From Sphingobacteriales bacterium (lineage in GTDB: Bacteria; Bacteroidota; Bacteroidia; Chitinophagales; Chitinophagaceae): a stretch of DNA of 64,000 nucleotides. Location: contig JACQDV010000055.1 of the NCBI GenBank assembly GCA_016200915.1, forward strand, positions 1 to 64,000, written 5' to 3'. This document shows positions 41,554-49,681 of the stretch, piece after piece. The position numbers and the translations under genes were made by a program. Every line of letters starts with the position of its first letter. Positions within the stretch are counted from its first letter, which is position 1. The notes beneath the pieces were generated by a model that searched no databases, was not told the origin of the DNA, and saw only the letters and a program-made list of their open reading frames with translations.

Positions 41554-42213
41554 TTAAGCAAAAGTTGCTATGACGGAAACACCGCCTTTAACATTTTCGT
41601 TCAGCTTAATGTTCACTTTGGCATCGGTTGGCAATAAAATATCTACCCTTGATCCGAATTTGATGAAACCCATTTCTTCGTTTTGAGCTACTTTTTGTCC
41701 CACCCGCAGGTAGTTTATAATTCTTTTGGCCAATGCTCCGGCAATTTGTTTAAACAGCACTTCACCTTTAGGGTTACGGATCACCACACTATGCCGTTCA
41801 TTTTCAGTTGATGATTTAGGATCCCATGCCACCAGGTATTTTCCTTTATGGTATTGATTGTACACCACCTCACCTGCCACACCACTACGGTTCTGGTGCA
41901 CATTGGCCGGACTCATAAACACACTTACCTGTATGCGGCGATCTTTAAAATATTCTTCGTCCACGATCTCTTCAATCACTACTACTTTACCATCCGCCGG
42001 AGAAATGATTTGATTTTCATTATAAGTTAATTGTCTGGCCGGCACACGGAAGAATGAAATGATAAACAATAACAGTCCTAAAGTTGCAAAGAAGATTATC
42101 CAGCTTAATACCGGCATATCACCGCTGAAAAAATAAAAACAGATGAGATTGATTGCCACAAAAATAATCAGTGTAATGGCAATGCTTTTATATCCTTCCT
42201 TATGAATTGTCAT
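41554..42213 (-). CDS. psd: Phosphatidylserine decarboxylase family protein
   Basis: 219 residues, the short form. Two TM helices (about 10-30 and 32-52) are followed by the catalytic domain with NQIISPADGKVVVIEE, RIQVSVFMSPANVHQNRSG and FIKFGSRVDILLP (Gly-Ser near 186-187, the self-cleavage site that gives the pyruvoyl group). It converts phosphatidylserine to phosphatidylethanolamine at the inner membrane. cdsA, the previous step of the pathway, is the next gene upstream on the same strand. A -7 box is at 42231-42238. Confidence 0.92.
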   Translation of the reverse strand: MTIHKEGYKSIAITLIIFVAINLICFYFFSGDMPVLSWIIFFATLGLLLFIISFFRVPARQLTYNENQIISPADGKVVVIEEIVDEEYFKDRRIQVSVFMSPANVHQNRSGVAGEVVYNQYHKGKYLVAWDPKSSTENERHSVVIRNPKGEVLFKQIAGALAKRIINYLRVGQKVAQNEEMGFIKFGSRVDILLPTDAKVNIKLNENVKGGVSVIATFA

Positions 42214-42230
42214 TGGTTGTAATTAGAGCG

Positions 42231-42238
42231 GCAAAGAT
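42231..42238 (-). promoter_or_regulatory. -7 promoter box of psd
   Basis: TATCTTTG on the minus strand, exact to consensus, 17 bases before ATG 42213. Confidence 0.65.
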
Positions 42239-42245
42239 AAGGGTA

Positions 42246-42280
42246 AATGCGAAAGGCTGAATGCTAAACGCTGAACGCTG
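42246..42280. repeat. Period-7 array between cdsA and psd
   Basis: Units AATGCGA, AAGGCTG, AATGCTA, AACGCTG, AACGCTG with a 7-nt step fill the gap between the two phospholipid genes. Confidence 0.75.
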
Positions 42281-42286
42281 ATATAC

Positions 42287-43159
42287 TTACATAGTAAAGA
42301 AGTAAATGTATAACCAAACAAAAGGAGTAGCCAGTAAAAGTGAATCAAACCGGTCTAAAAAACCACCGTGACCGGGCATAATACTACCGCTGTCTTTAAC
42401 GCCAGCTAAGCGTTTGAGTTTACTTTCTAATAAATCCCCCATTGTGCCGAAGATGGCTGCGACGGCTGCAACAATTCCAACCTGCAGTAAATCTGACCCC
42501 AATAACCATTTAGATAAAAGAACAACTACCACTATTGCCAATATTGCACCGCCGATAGTTCCTTCCCATGTTTTCTTTGGAGATATTTTTGAGAACGGTG
42601 TTTTACCAATAAGAGAACCGACAATGTAAGCCATTGTATCATTGACCCAAATACTGGCAATGACAATTAATGGTATAACATAACCGGGAATTTTTACAAA
42701 CACATTCTCTACACTTGATAGAGAAAACAAACTCATCATCAACCCCCAACTCAATGAAATATAAATCAATCCAAAAATTGAATGAGCAAATAATTTTGGA
42801 TTCAATGGCTTAGTAAAAATTAAATCGCCAATTATTACTACCGGAATCATTGCCAGCAATAATAGCTTTCCTACCTCATTTAACGCAACACCAAATAAAC
42901 TATAAGCACCATTTGTAAACCAAAGCATCAATCCAAATCCTAATAACATTATTCCATACTTATGAAACGGAGAAATTTTTTGATATTCTTTATCAATCAA
43001 TCCCACAAGCTTAATATATTCCCACCAGCAACCAAAATGAATGACAGTAAACAATGCCAGGAAACTCCATTGATTCCATAATAATCCGCCCAGCATTACT
43101 ATTACAAATACTACTGCGGTTAATGCTCTTGTCTTAAATGTTGCGGGGTTAAATGCCAT
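42287..43159 (-). CDS. cdsA: Phosphatidate cytidylyltransferase
   Basis: 290 residues with about seven TM helices. The signature SPKKTWEGTIGG and the C-terminal GDLLESKLKRLAGVKDSGSIMPGHGGFLDRFDSLL are diagnostic. It makes CDP-diacylglycerol from phosphatidic acid and CTP for all phospholipids. It precedes psd on the same strand and follows the CPBP gene with an 18-base gap. Confidence 0.95.
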   Translation of the reverse strand: MAFNPATFKTRALTAVVFVIVMLGGLLWNQWSFLALFTVIHFGCWWEYIKLVGLIDKEYQKISPFHKYGIMLLGFGLMLWFTNGAYSLFGVALNEVGKLLLLAMIPVVIIGDLIFTKPLNPKLFAHSIFGLIYISLSWGLMMSLFSLSSVENVFVKIPGYVIPLIVIASIWVNDTMAYIVGSLIGKTPFSKISPKKTWEGTIGGAILAIVVVVLLSKWLLGSDLLQVGIVAAVAAIFGTMGDLLESKLKRLAGVKDSGSIMPGHGGFLDRFDSLLLATPFVWLYIYFFTM

Positions 43160-43177
43160 TGCTTTGCTGTAGAGTGG

Positions 43178-44128
43178 TTAAAGATTCATCCAGTTATCTT
43201 CTTCGGGTGCAGCAGCTTCCTGTTCAATTTTTGCCTTTATGGGTTTACTAACTCTTATGAAAGCAATTATAAGTCCCACTAATATCACCACTGCAATAGC
43301 ACCGGACCAGAGTGGCATGGTTGATTCCAGTTCTTTATCGGGTACTTTGCCGGTCTTCATTGTTTTTACATACATAAAAGTTACTGCTGCCCCATTATTA
43401 AATAAATGTGCTGTGATGTTAAGCCAGATGTTTCCGCTGTAGTAATAAATCAATCCTAATACAATACCCAACGCTGCTCTTGCAAAAAATCCATAGAATG
43501 AAAAATGTACCGCACTAAATACGATACTGGTTAAGATGATTGCCAGCACAGGCAATTTTGTCCAACGGGTGAGTACATTTTGCAAACCACCCCTGAACAA
43601 AGTTTCTTCAAACACTGCCGGTAATATTGCCACTATCAGCATACTCCATATATAATCCGCACTGTTCTTCATGGCCATTATCAGCTCTACCTGTTTTTCA
43701 TAACTCTCTTCGGCCGCTTTAAATCTTTTTGCTAATGATGGAGATAACGGAATTTTTTCAGCGAGTTCTCCCAATGCACCTACTACCGGTAAGCAGGCAA
43801 TCATAATCAGTATCACCAGTATTACCTGCTCCAGTCTTATCCATTGATTATATCCTAAATACTGAAATGGTTTTTTAGAAACAATCCTGGCAAATATCAC
43901 TGCCGGTATAAAAAACATAAAGAAGGTGGAAACGATTTGCAGCCAGCGAATCATATTCACATTTTCCGGCTTCAGTAATTCATTTACATCTTGTGCCTTT
44001 GTCATGCCCAACTGGGAAAACATGATGGCCACACTTAAAATACGGCCAAACAACAAGCCTGCCCCCACTAAACCAATGAGAATTCCTAATTGAGAAGGAT
44101 ATGAAATATTCGGTCGTTGCTGATTCAT
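43178..44128 (-). CDS. CPBP-family intramembrane protease
   Basis: 316 residues, about eight TM helices. The CPBP motifs are EETLFRGGLQNVL near 172-184 (catalytic Glu pair), FSAVHFSFYGFFARAALG (His) and LNITAHLFNN (His/Asn). Members process membrane peptides or prenylated proteins, and in bacteria some act in bacteriocin self-immunity; which applies here is not known. It is the first of three minus-strand genes ending in psd. Confidence 0.9.
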   Translation of the reverse strand: MNQQRPNISYPSQLGILIGLVGAGLLFGRILSVAIMFSQLGMTKAQDVNELLKPENVNMIRWLQIVSTFFMFFIPAVIFARIVSKKPFQYLGYNQWIRLEQVILVILIMIACLPVVGALGELAEKIPLSPSLAKRFKAAEESYEKQVELIMAMKNSADYIWSMLIVAILPAVFEETLFRGGLQNVLTRWTKLPVLAIILTSIVFSAVHFSFYGFFARAALGIVLGLIYYYSGNIWLNITAHLFNNGAAVTFMYVKTMKTGKVPDKELESTMPLWSGAIAVVILVGLIIAFIRVSKPIKAKIEQEAAAPEEDNWMNL

Positions 44129-44169
44129 AAAAATCCGGAATAGATGATTAAATTTGCAGGCTCAAAAAT

Positions 44170-44241
44170 AGTTGACAGTTCGCAGTTGACAGTTGACAGT
44201 ACCACATTTATTTTCTGTCAACTGTAATCTGTCATCTGTCA
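44170..44241. repeat. Inverted pair of period-7 arrays upstream of dus
   Basis: AGTTGAC, AGTTCGC, AGTTGAC, AGTTGAC (44170-44197) and TCTGTCA, ACTGTAA, TCTGTCA, TCTGTCA (44214-44241) are opposite in orientation, with 16 bases between. They could form a long imperfect hairpin ending 9 bases before ATG 44251. Confidence 0.8.
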
Positions 44242-44250
44242 ACTTAACTG

Positions 44251-45291
44251 ATGGTAAAAATAGATAACATATCATTACCGGATTTTCCGTTGCTTCTTGC
44301 TCCCATGGAGGATGTGAGTGACCCGCCGTTCCGTGCCGTATGCAAGGATAATGGTGCCGATTTGATGTACACCGAGTTTATTTCCAGCGAAGGATTGATA
44401 CGGGATGCTATTAAAAGCCGCAAAAAACTCGACATATTTGATTACGAACGACCGGTTGGTATTCAGATTTTTGGTGGCGATGAAGAAAGTTTATCGTTGG
44501 CTGCAAAAATTGTTGATGTTACTCAGCCCGATTTGCTCGATATCAATTTTGGTTGCCCGGTAAAAAAAGTAGCGTTAAAAGGCGCCGGTGCAGGAGTATT
44601 GAAAGATCTTGATCTGATGGTTCGCTTAACAAGTGCAGTGGTTAAATCAACTTCATTACCGGTTACAGTAAAAACAAGATTGGGCTGGGATGATAATACT
44701 AAGAACATTGAAGAAGTAGCTGAACGTTTGCAGGATGTAGGTATTAAAGCTCTCGCTATTCACGGACGTACAAGAACACAGATGTATAAAGGTGTGGCCG
44801 ACTGGACGCTGATTGGTAAAGTAAAAAATAATCCACGCATTAAGATTCCCATCTTTGGCAATGGCGATATTGATTCTCCAGAAAAAGCACTGGAATATAA
44901 AAATCGTTATGGTGTGGATGGTGTTATGATTGGCAGAGCTGCTATTGGTTATCCCTGGATATTTAACGAGATAAAACATTTTGTACAAACAGGTGAACAT
45001 TTACCTGCTCCCACTATTGAGCAAAGAGTGGAAGTATGCCGTAAACATTTGTACAGAAGTGTAGAATGGAAAAACCCTGTGGTAGGTATCAATGAAATGC
45101 GCCGTCATTATGCTAATTATTTGAAAGGACTTCCTAACATTAAGGAATACCGTAATAAATTAGTAACGCTCAAAACTGTAGAAGAAATTGATGAAGTGTT
45201 CAATGAAATTTCTGCTATGTATGCCGGTTATGAGTTTATTAAGACTTCTATTGAATTAATTAATTATCATGAAAAATGTCCTATTGATTAA
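44251..45291 (+). CDS. dusB: tRNA-dihydrouridine synthase
   Basis: 346 residues of a FMN-dependent TIM barrel. LLAPMEDVSDPPFRAVCKDNGADLMYTEFISS opens the barrel, DINFGCPVKKVALKGAGAGVL holds the catalytic Cys near 101, and VKTRLGWD, HGRTRTQMYKG and FGNGDI follow. It reduces uridines in the tRNA D-loop. The DusB assignment over other Dus paralogs is from general resemblance. The 5' region carries an inverted pair of heptamer arrays. Confidence 0.92.
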   Translation: MVKIDNISLPDFPLLLAPMEDVSDPPFRAVCKDNGADLMYTEFISSEGLIRDAIKSRKKLDIFDYERPVGIQIFGGDEESLSLAAKIVDVTQPDLLDINFGCPVKKVALKGAGAGVLKDLDLMVRLTSAVVKSTSLPVTVKTRLGWDDNTKNIEEVAERLQDVGIKALAIHGRTRTQMYKGVADWTLIGKVKNNPRIKIPIFGNGDIDSPEKALEYKNRYGVDGVMIGRAAIGYPWIFNEIKHFVQTGEHLPAPTIEQRVEVCRKHLYRSVEWKNPVVGINEMRRHYANYLKGLPNIKEYRNKLVTLKTVEEIDEVFNEISAMYAGYEFIKTSIELINYHEKCPID

Positions 45292-45457
45292 TAGTTGTGT
45301 CTAAATAGCTAAGGTTCAGCAATTTTATTTTCGTTCATTCTTTTAACATCTTCTTCCCTCATTCTATCTTCATCATTGGCTATCTTACTTATTACTATTG
45401 GCAAGGTGCTTGCATAAGAGCAGTTGCCCGTAATTGTTAACCAATAAAAACCAGCCT

Positions 45458-46828
45458 ATGGTATCCGTAATTATACCTGCATTAAATGAAGAAGCTACTA
45501 TCCGTAAAGTGATACAGATAGTAAAACGCTCTGCTGCTGTTGGAGAAATCATCGTTATAGATGATAAATCTACTGATGCCACTGTAAAAGAAGCAAGAAA
45601 GGAACATGTAAAAATTTTTACCAGCAGCATAAAAGGCAAGGGCATATCGATGAGAGAAGGGATTATGCTGGCCTCTTATGATATAGTTGCATTTGTGGAT
45701 GCGGATATTACTACTTATCCTGATGATGTGATTGACCGGCTCACCAAACCAATTACTGAAGAAAGAGCAGATTTTGTAAAATCATATTTTGAAAGACAGG
45801 CTGGCCGTGTAACAGAATTGGTTGCAAAACCATTACTGAGTTTTTTGTTTCCTTCTATCAGTCATTTTAAACAGCCATTAAGTGGTATGATTGCTGGTAG
45901 GAAAGAATATTTTCAGCGAATCCTAATTGAAGATGATTATGGTGTGGACATAGGAATATTGATTGACATGCATAAAGAAGGAGCAAGAATAACAGAAGTA
46001 AGTTTAGGTTATATTGAAAACCGTATGCAAAGTATTACGCAACTGGCAAAGATGAGTAAAGAAGTAACCAAAGCTATCTTAAAACGTTCGGGTCAATTTT
46101 TGGAAGATACATTTGAAACCATCACTGGCATTCATTTTGAAGAAGACGAACAAATGGAATTTGCTGCTAAAGAAAGTAATAAGAAATACCGTAAGATGGC
46201 CATCTTCGATATGGATAAAACTATTTTAAAAGCAAGTTTTATTTATACGCTGGCTGATAAGTTTTCCCTTACAGATGAATTAAAAGCTATTGCTAAAATG
46301 GCGATCAATCCTTTTATACGCATTAAACAAATTGCACAGTTGCTAAAAGGTATTCCTATTTACGAGATATTAAAAACAGCTGATGAAATTGAAATTGTGG
46401 AAGACACCGCACAGGTGATAAAAGAACTGCAGTTCAGGGGATATGTGTGTGGCATCATCAGCGAAAGTTATGATGCTGTAACCAATCATATCGCCAACAA
46501 ATTAGGATTAGATTTTTCATTGGCAAACGAACTGGAATTTCACAGAGGCATAGCTACAGGTGAAGTTAAAATTCCGTCTTTCTTCCTATACAATAAACAC
46601 AGTATTTGTAAACATGATTATTGCAAAACCAATGCTGTGCTGGAACTGAGCAAGCGGTTTAATATCGAGATTAAAAACATTATGGCGGTAGGCAATGGCA
46701 AAAATGATATCTGTATGATAAAAAATGCGGGTGTGGGTGTTTCCTTTTGTACCGATAACAAACAATTGGAAACAGCAGCAGACCATCGCATTGCTGAACC
46801 AGCATTTACAGGCTTGCTGGCTTTTTAA
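45458..46828 (+). CDS. GpgS-like glycosyltransferase fused to a HAD-IB phosphatase
   Basis: 456 residues. Residues 1 to about 225 are a GT-A glycosyltransferase: VSVIIPALNEEATIRKV, IIVIDDKSTDAT, VAFVDADITTYP (DxD) and GYIENRMQS, the layout of GpgS (glucosyl-3-phosphoglycerate synthase) proteins. Residues from about 245 are a HAD-IB phosphatase: FDMDKTILKASF (Asp nucleophile near 250), GIISESYDA, KIPSFFLYNKHSICK, VGNGKNDICMIKNAGVGV. The two activities in one chain suggest synthesis and dephosphorylation of one glycosylated product; this is inference. ATG 45458 is chosen over TTG 45434. Confidence 0.82.
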   Translation: MVSVIIPALNEEATIRKVIQIVKRSAAVGEIIVIDDKSTDATVKEARKEHVKIFTSSIKGKGISMREGIMLASYDIVAFVDADITTYPDDVIDRLTKPITEERADFVKSYFERQAGRVTELVAKPLLSFLFPSISHFKQPLSGMIAGRKEYFQRILIEDDYGVDIGILIDMHKEGARITEVSLGYIENRMQSITQLAKMSKEVTKAILKRSGQFLEDTFETITGIHFEEDEQMEFAAKESNKKYRKMAIFDMDKTILKASFIYTLADKFSLTDELKAIAKMAINPFIRIKQIAQLLKGIPIYEILKTADEIEIVEDTAQVIKELQFRGYVCGIISESYDAVTNHIANKLGLDFSLANELEFHRGIATGEVKIPSFFLYNKHSICKHDYCKTNAVLELSKRFNIEIKNIMAVGNGKNDICMIKNAGVGVSFCTDNKQLETAADHRIAEPAFTGLLAF

Positions 46829-46830
46829 TA

Positions 46831-47355
46831 TTACTTCAATAAAGATTCTAATTGCGCTGTGTAAAGATGTGCCCTTTTCTCAGCAAAATAATCTGCTCCA
46901 AGCATGATTAGCGATTGTATAGCAAGAGTGATTCCCAATCCAAACCAAAATGCTTTTCCTCCATTATTTCTAAAAGCAAGCAGCAGTACTATGCCTGTTA
47001 TTGCTAAAGCGATTTCAGTGTAACGGTAAATGACAAAATTTCCGTTCACAATTTTCATTCTCGGTAATTCTTCATTCTTTGTACAACCAATTGAATCCAT
47101 TCCCATTTTATAAGCAACATCTAAACGCTGCTTATCACTTCTTGCCCATACTGTATAACCTACTGTTACCTGCATTAACCCAATCAGCAATAAAGGAATG
47201 GCTGCACCTTTATAAAAAGAAGGGTTGGTCTTCATCACAAAAAAGAATACAACGGATAATAACACAGCAGCAATTCCAATAATCAAAAACAATAAACTTT
47301 CCTGCTTTTCGGCCATGAAATATTTATGAATGAAAGTGAAATCTTTTGTTTGCAT
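46831..47355 (-). CDS. Four-TM membrane protein, function unknown
   Basis: 174 residues with four hydrophobic segments at about 20-40, 48-68, 112-130 and 136-156, and a central hydrophilic loop with WARSDKQRLDVAYKMGMD. No motif is recognised. It converges on the fusion gene 2 bases away, and sits 5 bases after the small membrane protein gene on the same strand, so the two are co-transcribed. Confidence 0.65.
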   Translation of the reverse strand: MQTKDFTFIHKYFMAEKQESLLFLIIGIAAVLLSVVFFFVMKTNPSFYKGAAIPLLLIGLMQVTVGYTVWARSDKQRLDVAYKMGMDSIGCTKNEELPRMKIVNGNFVIYRYTEIALAITGIVLLLAFRNNGGKAFWFGLGITLAIQSLIMLGADYFAEKRAHLYTAQLESLLK

Positions 47356-47360
47356 AATTA

Positions 47361-47597
47361 TTATTTAGCAAATGATTTAATTAAACCGGCAACAGATACT
47401 ATTGTCCAGGTAGCTTCTAAAATTACAAAAGGCCAGTAATCTATCAGCCAGGATGCATAACAGGCCATTGCTGCTCCAATTATATTGAGTACAAAAAACA
47501 ACTTGCCCTCTTTTGTAATCAGTGAAAAGATATTGCTGAAATAAGCAATCAATATAAGTCCAACTCCAATTGTACCAATAATATCATTGTAATTCAT
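47361..47597 (-). CDS. Small membrane protein of the CBU_0592 type
   Basis: 78 residues with three TM helices: IIGTIGVGLILIAYFSNIF, FFVLNIIGAAMACYASWLI and WPFVILEATWTIVSVAGLI. The I-L-E-x-x-W-T-I-V-S end and the G-x-x-L-I-L-I-A-Y-F start are typical of the CBU_0592 family (related to the lipid-A-disaccharide synthase N-terminal region). Its function is unknown. It forms an operon with the gene after it. Confidence 0.7.
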   Translation of the reverse strand: MNYNDIIGTIGVGLILIAYFSNIFSLITKEGKLFFVLNIIGAAMACYASWLIDYWPFVILEATWTIVSVAGLIKSFAK

Positions 47598-47606
47598 GCT
47601 GGAAAA

Positions 47607-47975
47607 TTATGCATTAACAATAAAACCGGCTTGCTGTAAAGCACCAATAGCAACAGACAGTTTTTCCTGCTTCACCATTATATAATCAGTATCATAAGTA
47701 GCAATCACACAAAGATTAACTCCCGCTGCGGCCAGTGCCGTTGAAAATTTTGCGGTGATACCCGTTAAAGCCAAATCCAACGTTTGTTCAATCTTTAAAA
47801 TACACCAACCGCTTTCTGCTTTAATTTCAGCAGGAACAAGGTTTGATTCAGCAATGATAGATAATTCATCTGCTGATTTTGAAATAGTATAAAAGGCAGA
47901 GGAAAACACCCACGACGGTATGGATTCGTTTGACGACATCCGGCAAAGTGAATACCCGCCGGGTAATAGTATCAT
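47607..47975 (-). CDS. ACT-domain protein
   Basis: 122 residues. The C-terminal part (LTGITAKFSTALAAAGVNLCVIATYDTDYIMVKQEKLSVAIGALQQAGFIV) is an ACT domain of the ACT_7/CASTOR-like kind, and the N-terminal part (SIPSWVFSSAFYTISKSADELSIIAE) is its partner repeat, so it should bind a small amino acid. ATG 47975 or GTG 47990 can start it. It probably shares a transcript with the two small membrane proteins downstream. Confidence 0.75.
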   Translation of the reverse strand: MILLPGGYSLCRMSSNESIPSWVFSSAFYTISKSADELSIIAESNLVPAEIKAESGWCILKIEQTLDLALTGITAKFSTALAAAGVNLCVIATYDTDYIMVKQEKLSVAIGALQQAGFIVNA

Positions 47976-48020
47976 GCTAAGCTGATGCACGGAAAATTAA
48001 ATTATTGCACTTTTATAATT

Positions 48021-49019
48021 TCAGATAAAATGTTTTTCTCCAATATTCAGATGTAATACGCCATTTATACTTTGCTCTTCGCTTAATGCCATTATTTCCT
48101 GTTTGGGATAAAAGATTGGCTCATCACTTAAATCAAAAGTGCCATGATGCACGGGAATGAGTTCTTTTGCTTTCAGTTGCTCAAAAGCAATTAATGCATC
48201 AGCAGGGCTGGTGTGTGCTGTGCTCATAAACCATTCCGGCTTGTAAGCTCCAATACCAATCAGCGCATAATCTATATTAGGAAATAGTTGAGCAGTTTCT
48301 TCAAAATGCATTCCTAATCCGCTATCAGCACCAAAGTATATAGTGGCATCTTTTGAGTGTAACATGAAACTTCCCCACAACATTTCATTCATATCATGCA
48401 AGCCACGTCGGTTCCAGTGTTTGGCAGGAAGATAAGTGATGGAAACATCGGCATCAATTGGATAAGTTTGATACCATCCTGCTTCAATAATTGGATTCGT
48501 GATCTTCCAGTTACGAAGCAGCTTGCCAATTTCCAGTCCAGTTAAAATAATTGCTTTAGGGTTTAAGACACAGAGTTGCTGCATACTTTTCTTATCGCAA
48601 TGGTCACGGTGATTATGTGATAAGAGTATAAAGTCAATATGTTTTAAATCTTCAGTTGAACAGGGCAATGGTGTAAACCGTTTTATCACACTTACATTGT
48701 ACAACACAGGGTCAGTAATAAAATGTTTACCGGCAATTGTAAACAAAAAACTGGCATGACCCAGCCACACGATTCCATTATCCCTGTTTTTGGTAATGGA
48801 TTTGTTATTCACCACCTCAACATTGCTCTGTTGTTTTTTCTTTAACGGTTTTAACGGATTCCTTTCCCGTTGCCATTTTAATAATTCAGCAAAACTTTTT
48901 TCACTGGGCCCATCAAGATTGATATACTGGCCGAGTTCATTTAAAGGATTACCCTGCCAGTTTTCTTTAATAAAAGAAATCGAGGTGTTATGTGCAGGTA
49001 GTTTTTGTCCTTTTTTCAT
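48021..49019 (-). CDS. Metallo-beta-lactamase-fold hydrolase (NAPE-PLD-like)
   Basis: 332 residues. IVWLGHASFLF near 82, the metal motif LSHNHRDHCDKKS near 133-144, GLEIGKLLR and a late PVHHGTFDLSDEP (His near 299) give an intact dinuclear site. The length and N-terminal extension fit the NAPE-PLD/UlaG-like group, phosphodiesterases acting on lipids or sugars. ATG 49019 overlaps the peroxidase stop (ATGA), so translation is coupled. It is the last gene of a three-gene operon. Confidence 0.85.
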   Translation of the reverse strand: MKKGQKLPAHNTSISFIKENWQGNPLNELGQYINLDGPSEKSFAELLKWQRERNPLKPLKKKQQSNVEVVNNKSITKNRDNGIVWLGHASFLFTIAGKHFITDPVLYNVSVIKRFTPLPCSTEDLKHIDFILLSHNHRDHCDKKSMQQLCVLNPKAIILTGLEIGKLLRNWKITNPIIEAGWYQTYPIDADVSITYLPAKHWNRRGLHDMNEMLWGSFMLHSKDATIYFGADSGLGMHFEETAQLFPNIDYALIGIGAYKPEWFMSTAHTSPADALIAFEQLKAKELIPVHHGTFDLSDEPIFYPKQEIMALSEEQSINGVLHLNIGEKHFI

Positions 49020-49681
49020 TTCTGATGGATAGCCGATAAAACTTCATTGCTTAATGGAGATACAGAAGGGCTAAAATAATTGGTGAGTGCCCCTTCTTCG
49101 CTCACCAAATATTTGGAAAAATTCCAGGAAGGTTGTTTGTTACTCCAGCCATTTAAGGTAGAATCACTCAGCCATTTGAATACTTCATTTTGTTCTGCTC
49201 CTTTAATTACTACTGATTTTTTCATCAACGGGAATGTTACACCGAAATTGAGTTTGCAAAACTGTGCTATCTCTTCATCACTTCCTTTTTCCTGTTCTTT
49301 AAAATCATTAGCAGGAAAACCAAGAATCACCAGTTTATCTTTTTCCTGTTCGTATAACTTTTGCAAGTCGTCGTATTGATTAGTGTAGCCGCAATCACTG
49401 GCGGTATTCACTAACAATATTTTTTTCCCTTTTAGTTGCGACAAATCATATACTATTCCATTATTTAAAACTGGCTTTAAGGAATAAAAAGATACGGAAG
49501 GTTGTGTTTGATGATTAGAAAAGGATTTTGCCTTTCTTCCACTTAACCACATAAAAGCCGGGTATACCGTTTTTAAAACTTTTTGGCGTAATGTCATATG
49601 CTTCGAATTTCTATTAATAATAAATACATATACCACGAATGCTATTAATAACAACAATACTATTTTAATTGTTTTAATCAT
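49016..49681 (-). CDS. Glutathione peroxidase family protein, membrane-anchored
   Basis: 221 residues. A single N-terminal TM helix (IKIVLLLLIAFVVYVFII) is followed by a thioredoxin-fold peroxidase: LLVNTASDCGYTNQYDDLQKLYEQ (peroxidatic Cys near 95 rather than selenocysteine), VILGFPANDFKEQE, WNFSKYLVSEEG. It probably reduces lipid or organic peroxides with thioredoxin at the inner membrane. ATG 49681 overlaps the aldehyde dehydrogenase stop (ATGA), which decides the start over GTG 49693. Confidence 0.88.
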   Translation of the reverse strand: MIKTIKIVLLLLIAFVVYVFIINRNSKHMTLRQKVLKTVYPAFMWLSGRKAKSFSNHQTQPSVSFYSLKPVLNNGIVYDLSQLKGKKILLVNTASDCGYTNQYDDLQKLYEQEKDKLVILGFPANDFKEQEKGSDEEIAQFCKLNFGVTFPLMKKSVVIKGAEQNEVFKWLSDSTLNGWSNKQPSWNFSKYLVSEEGALTNYFSPSVSPLSNEVLSAIHQK

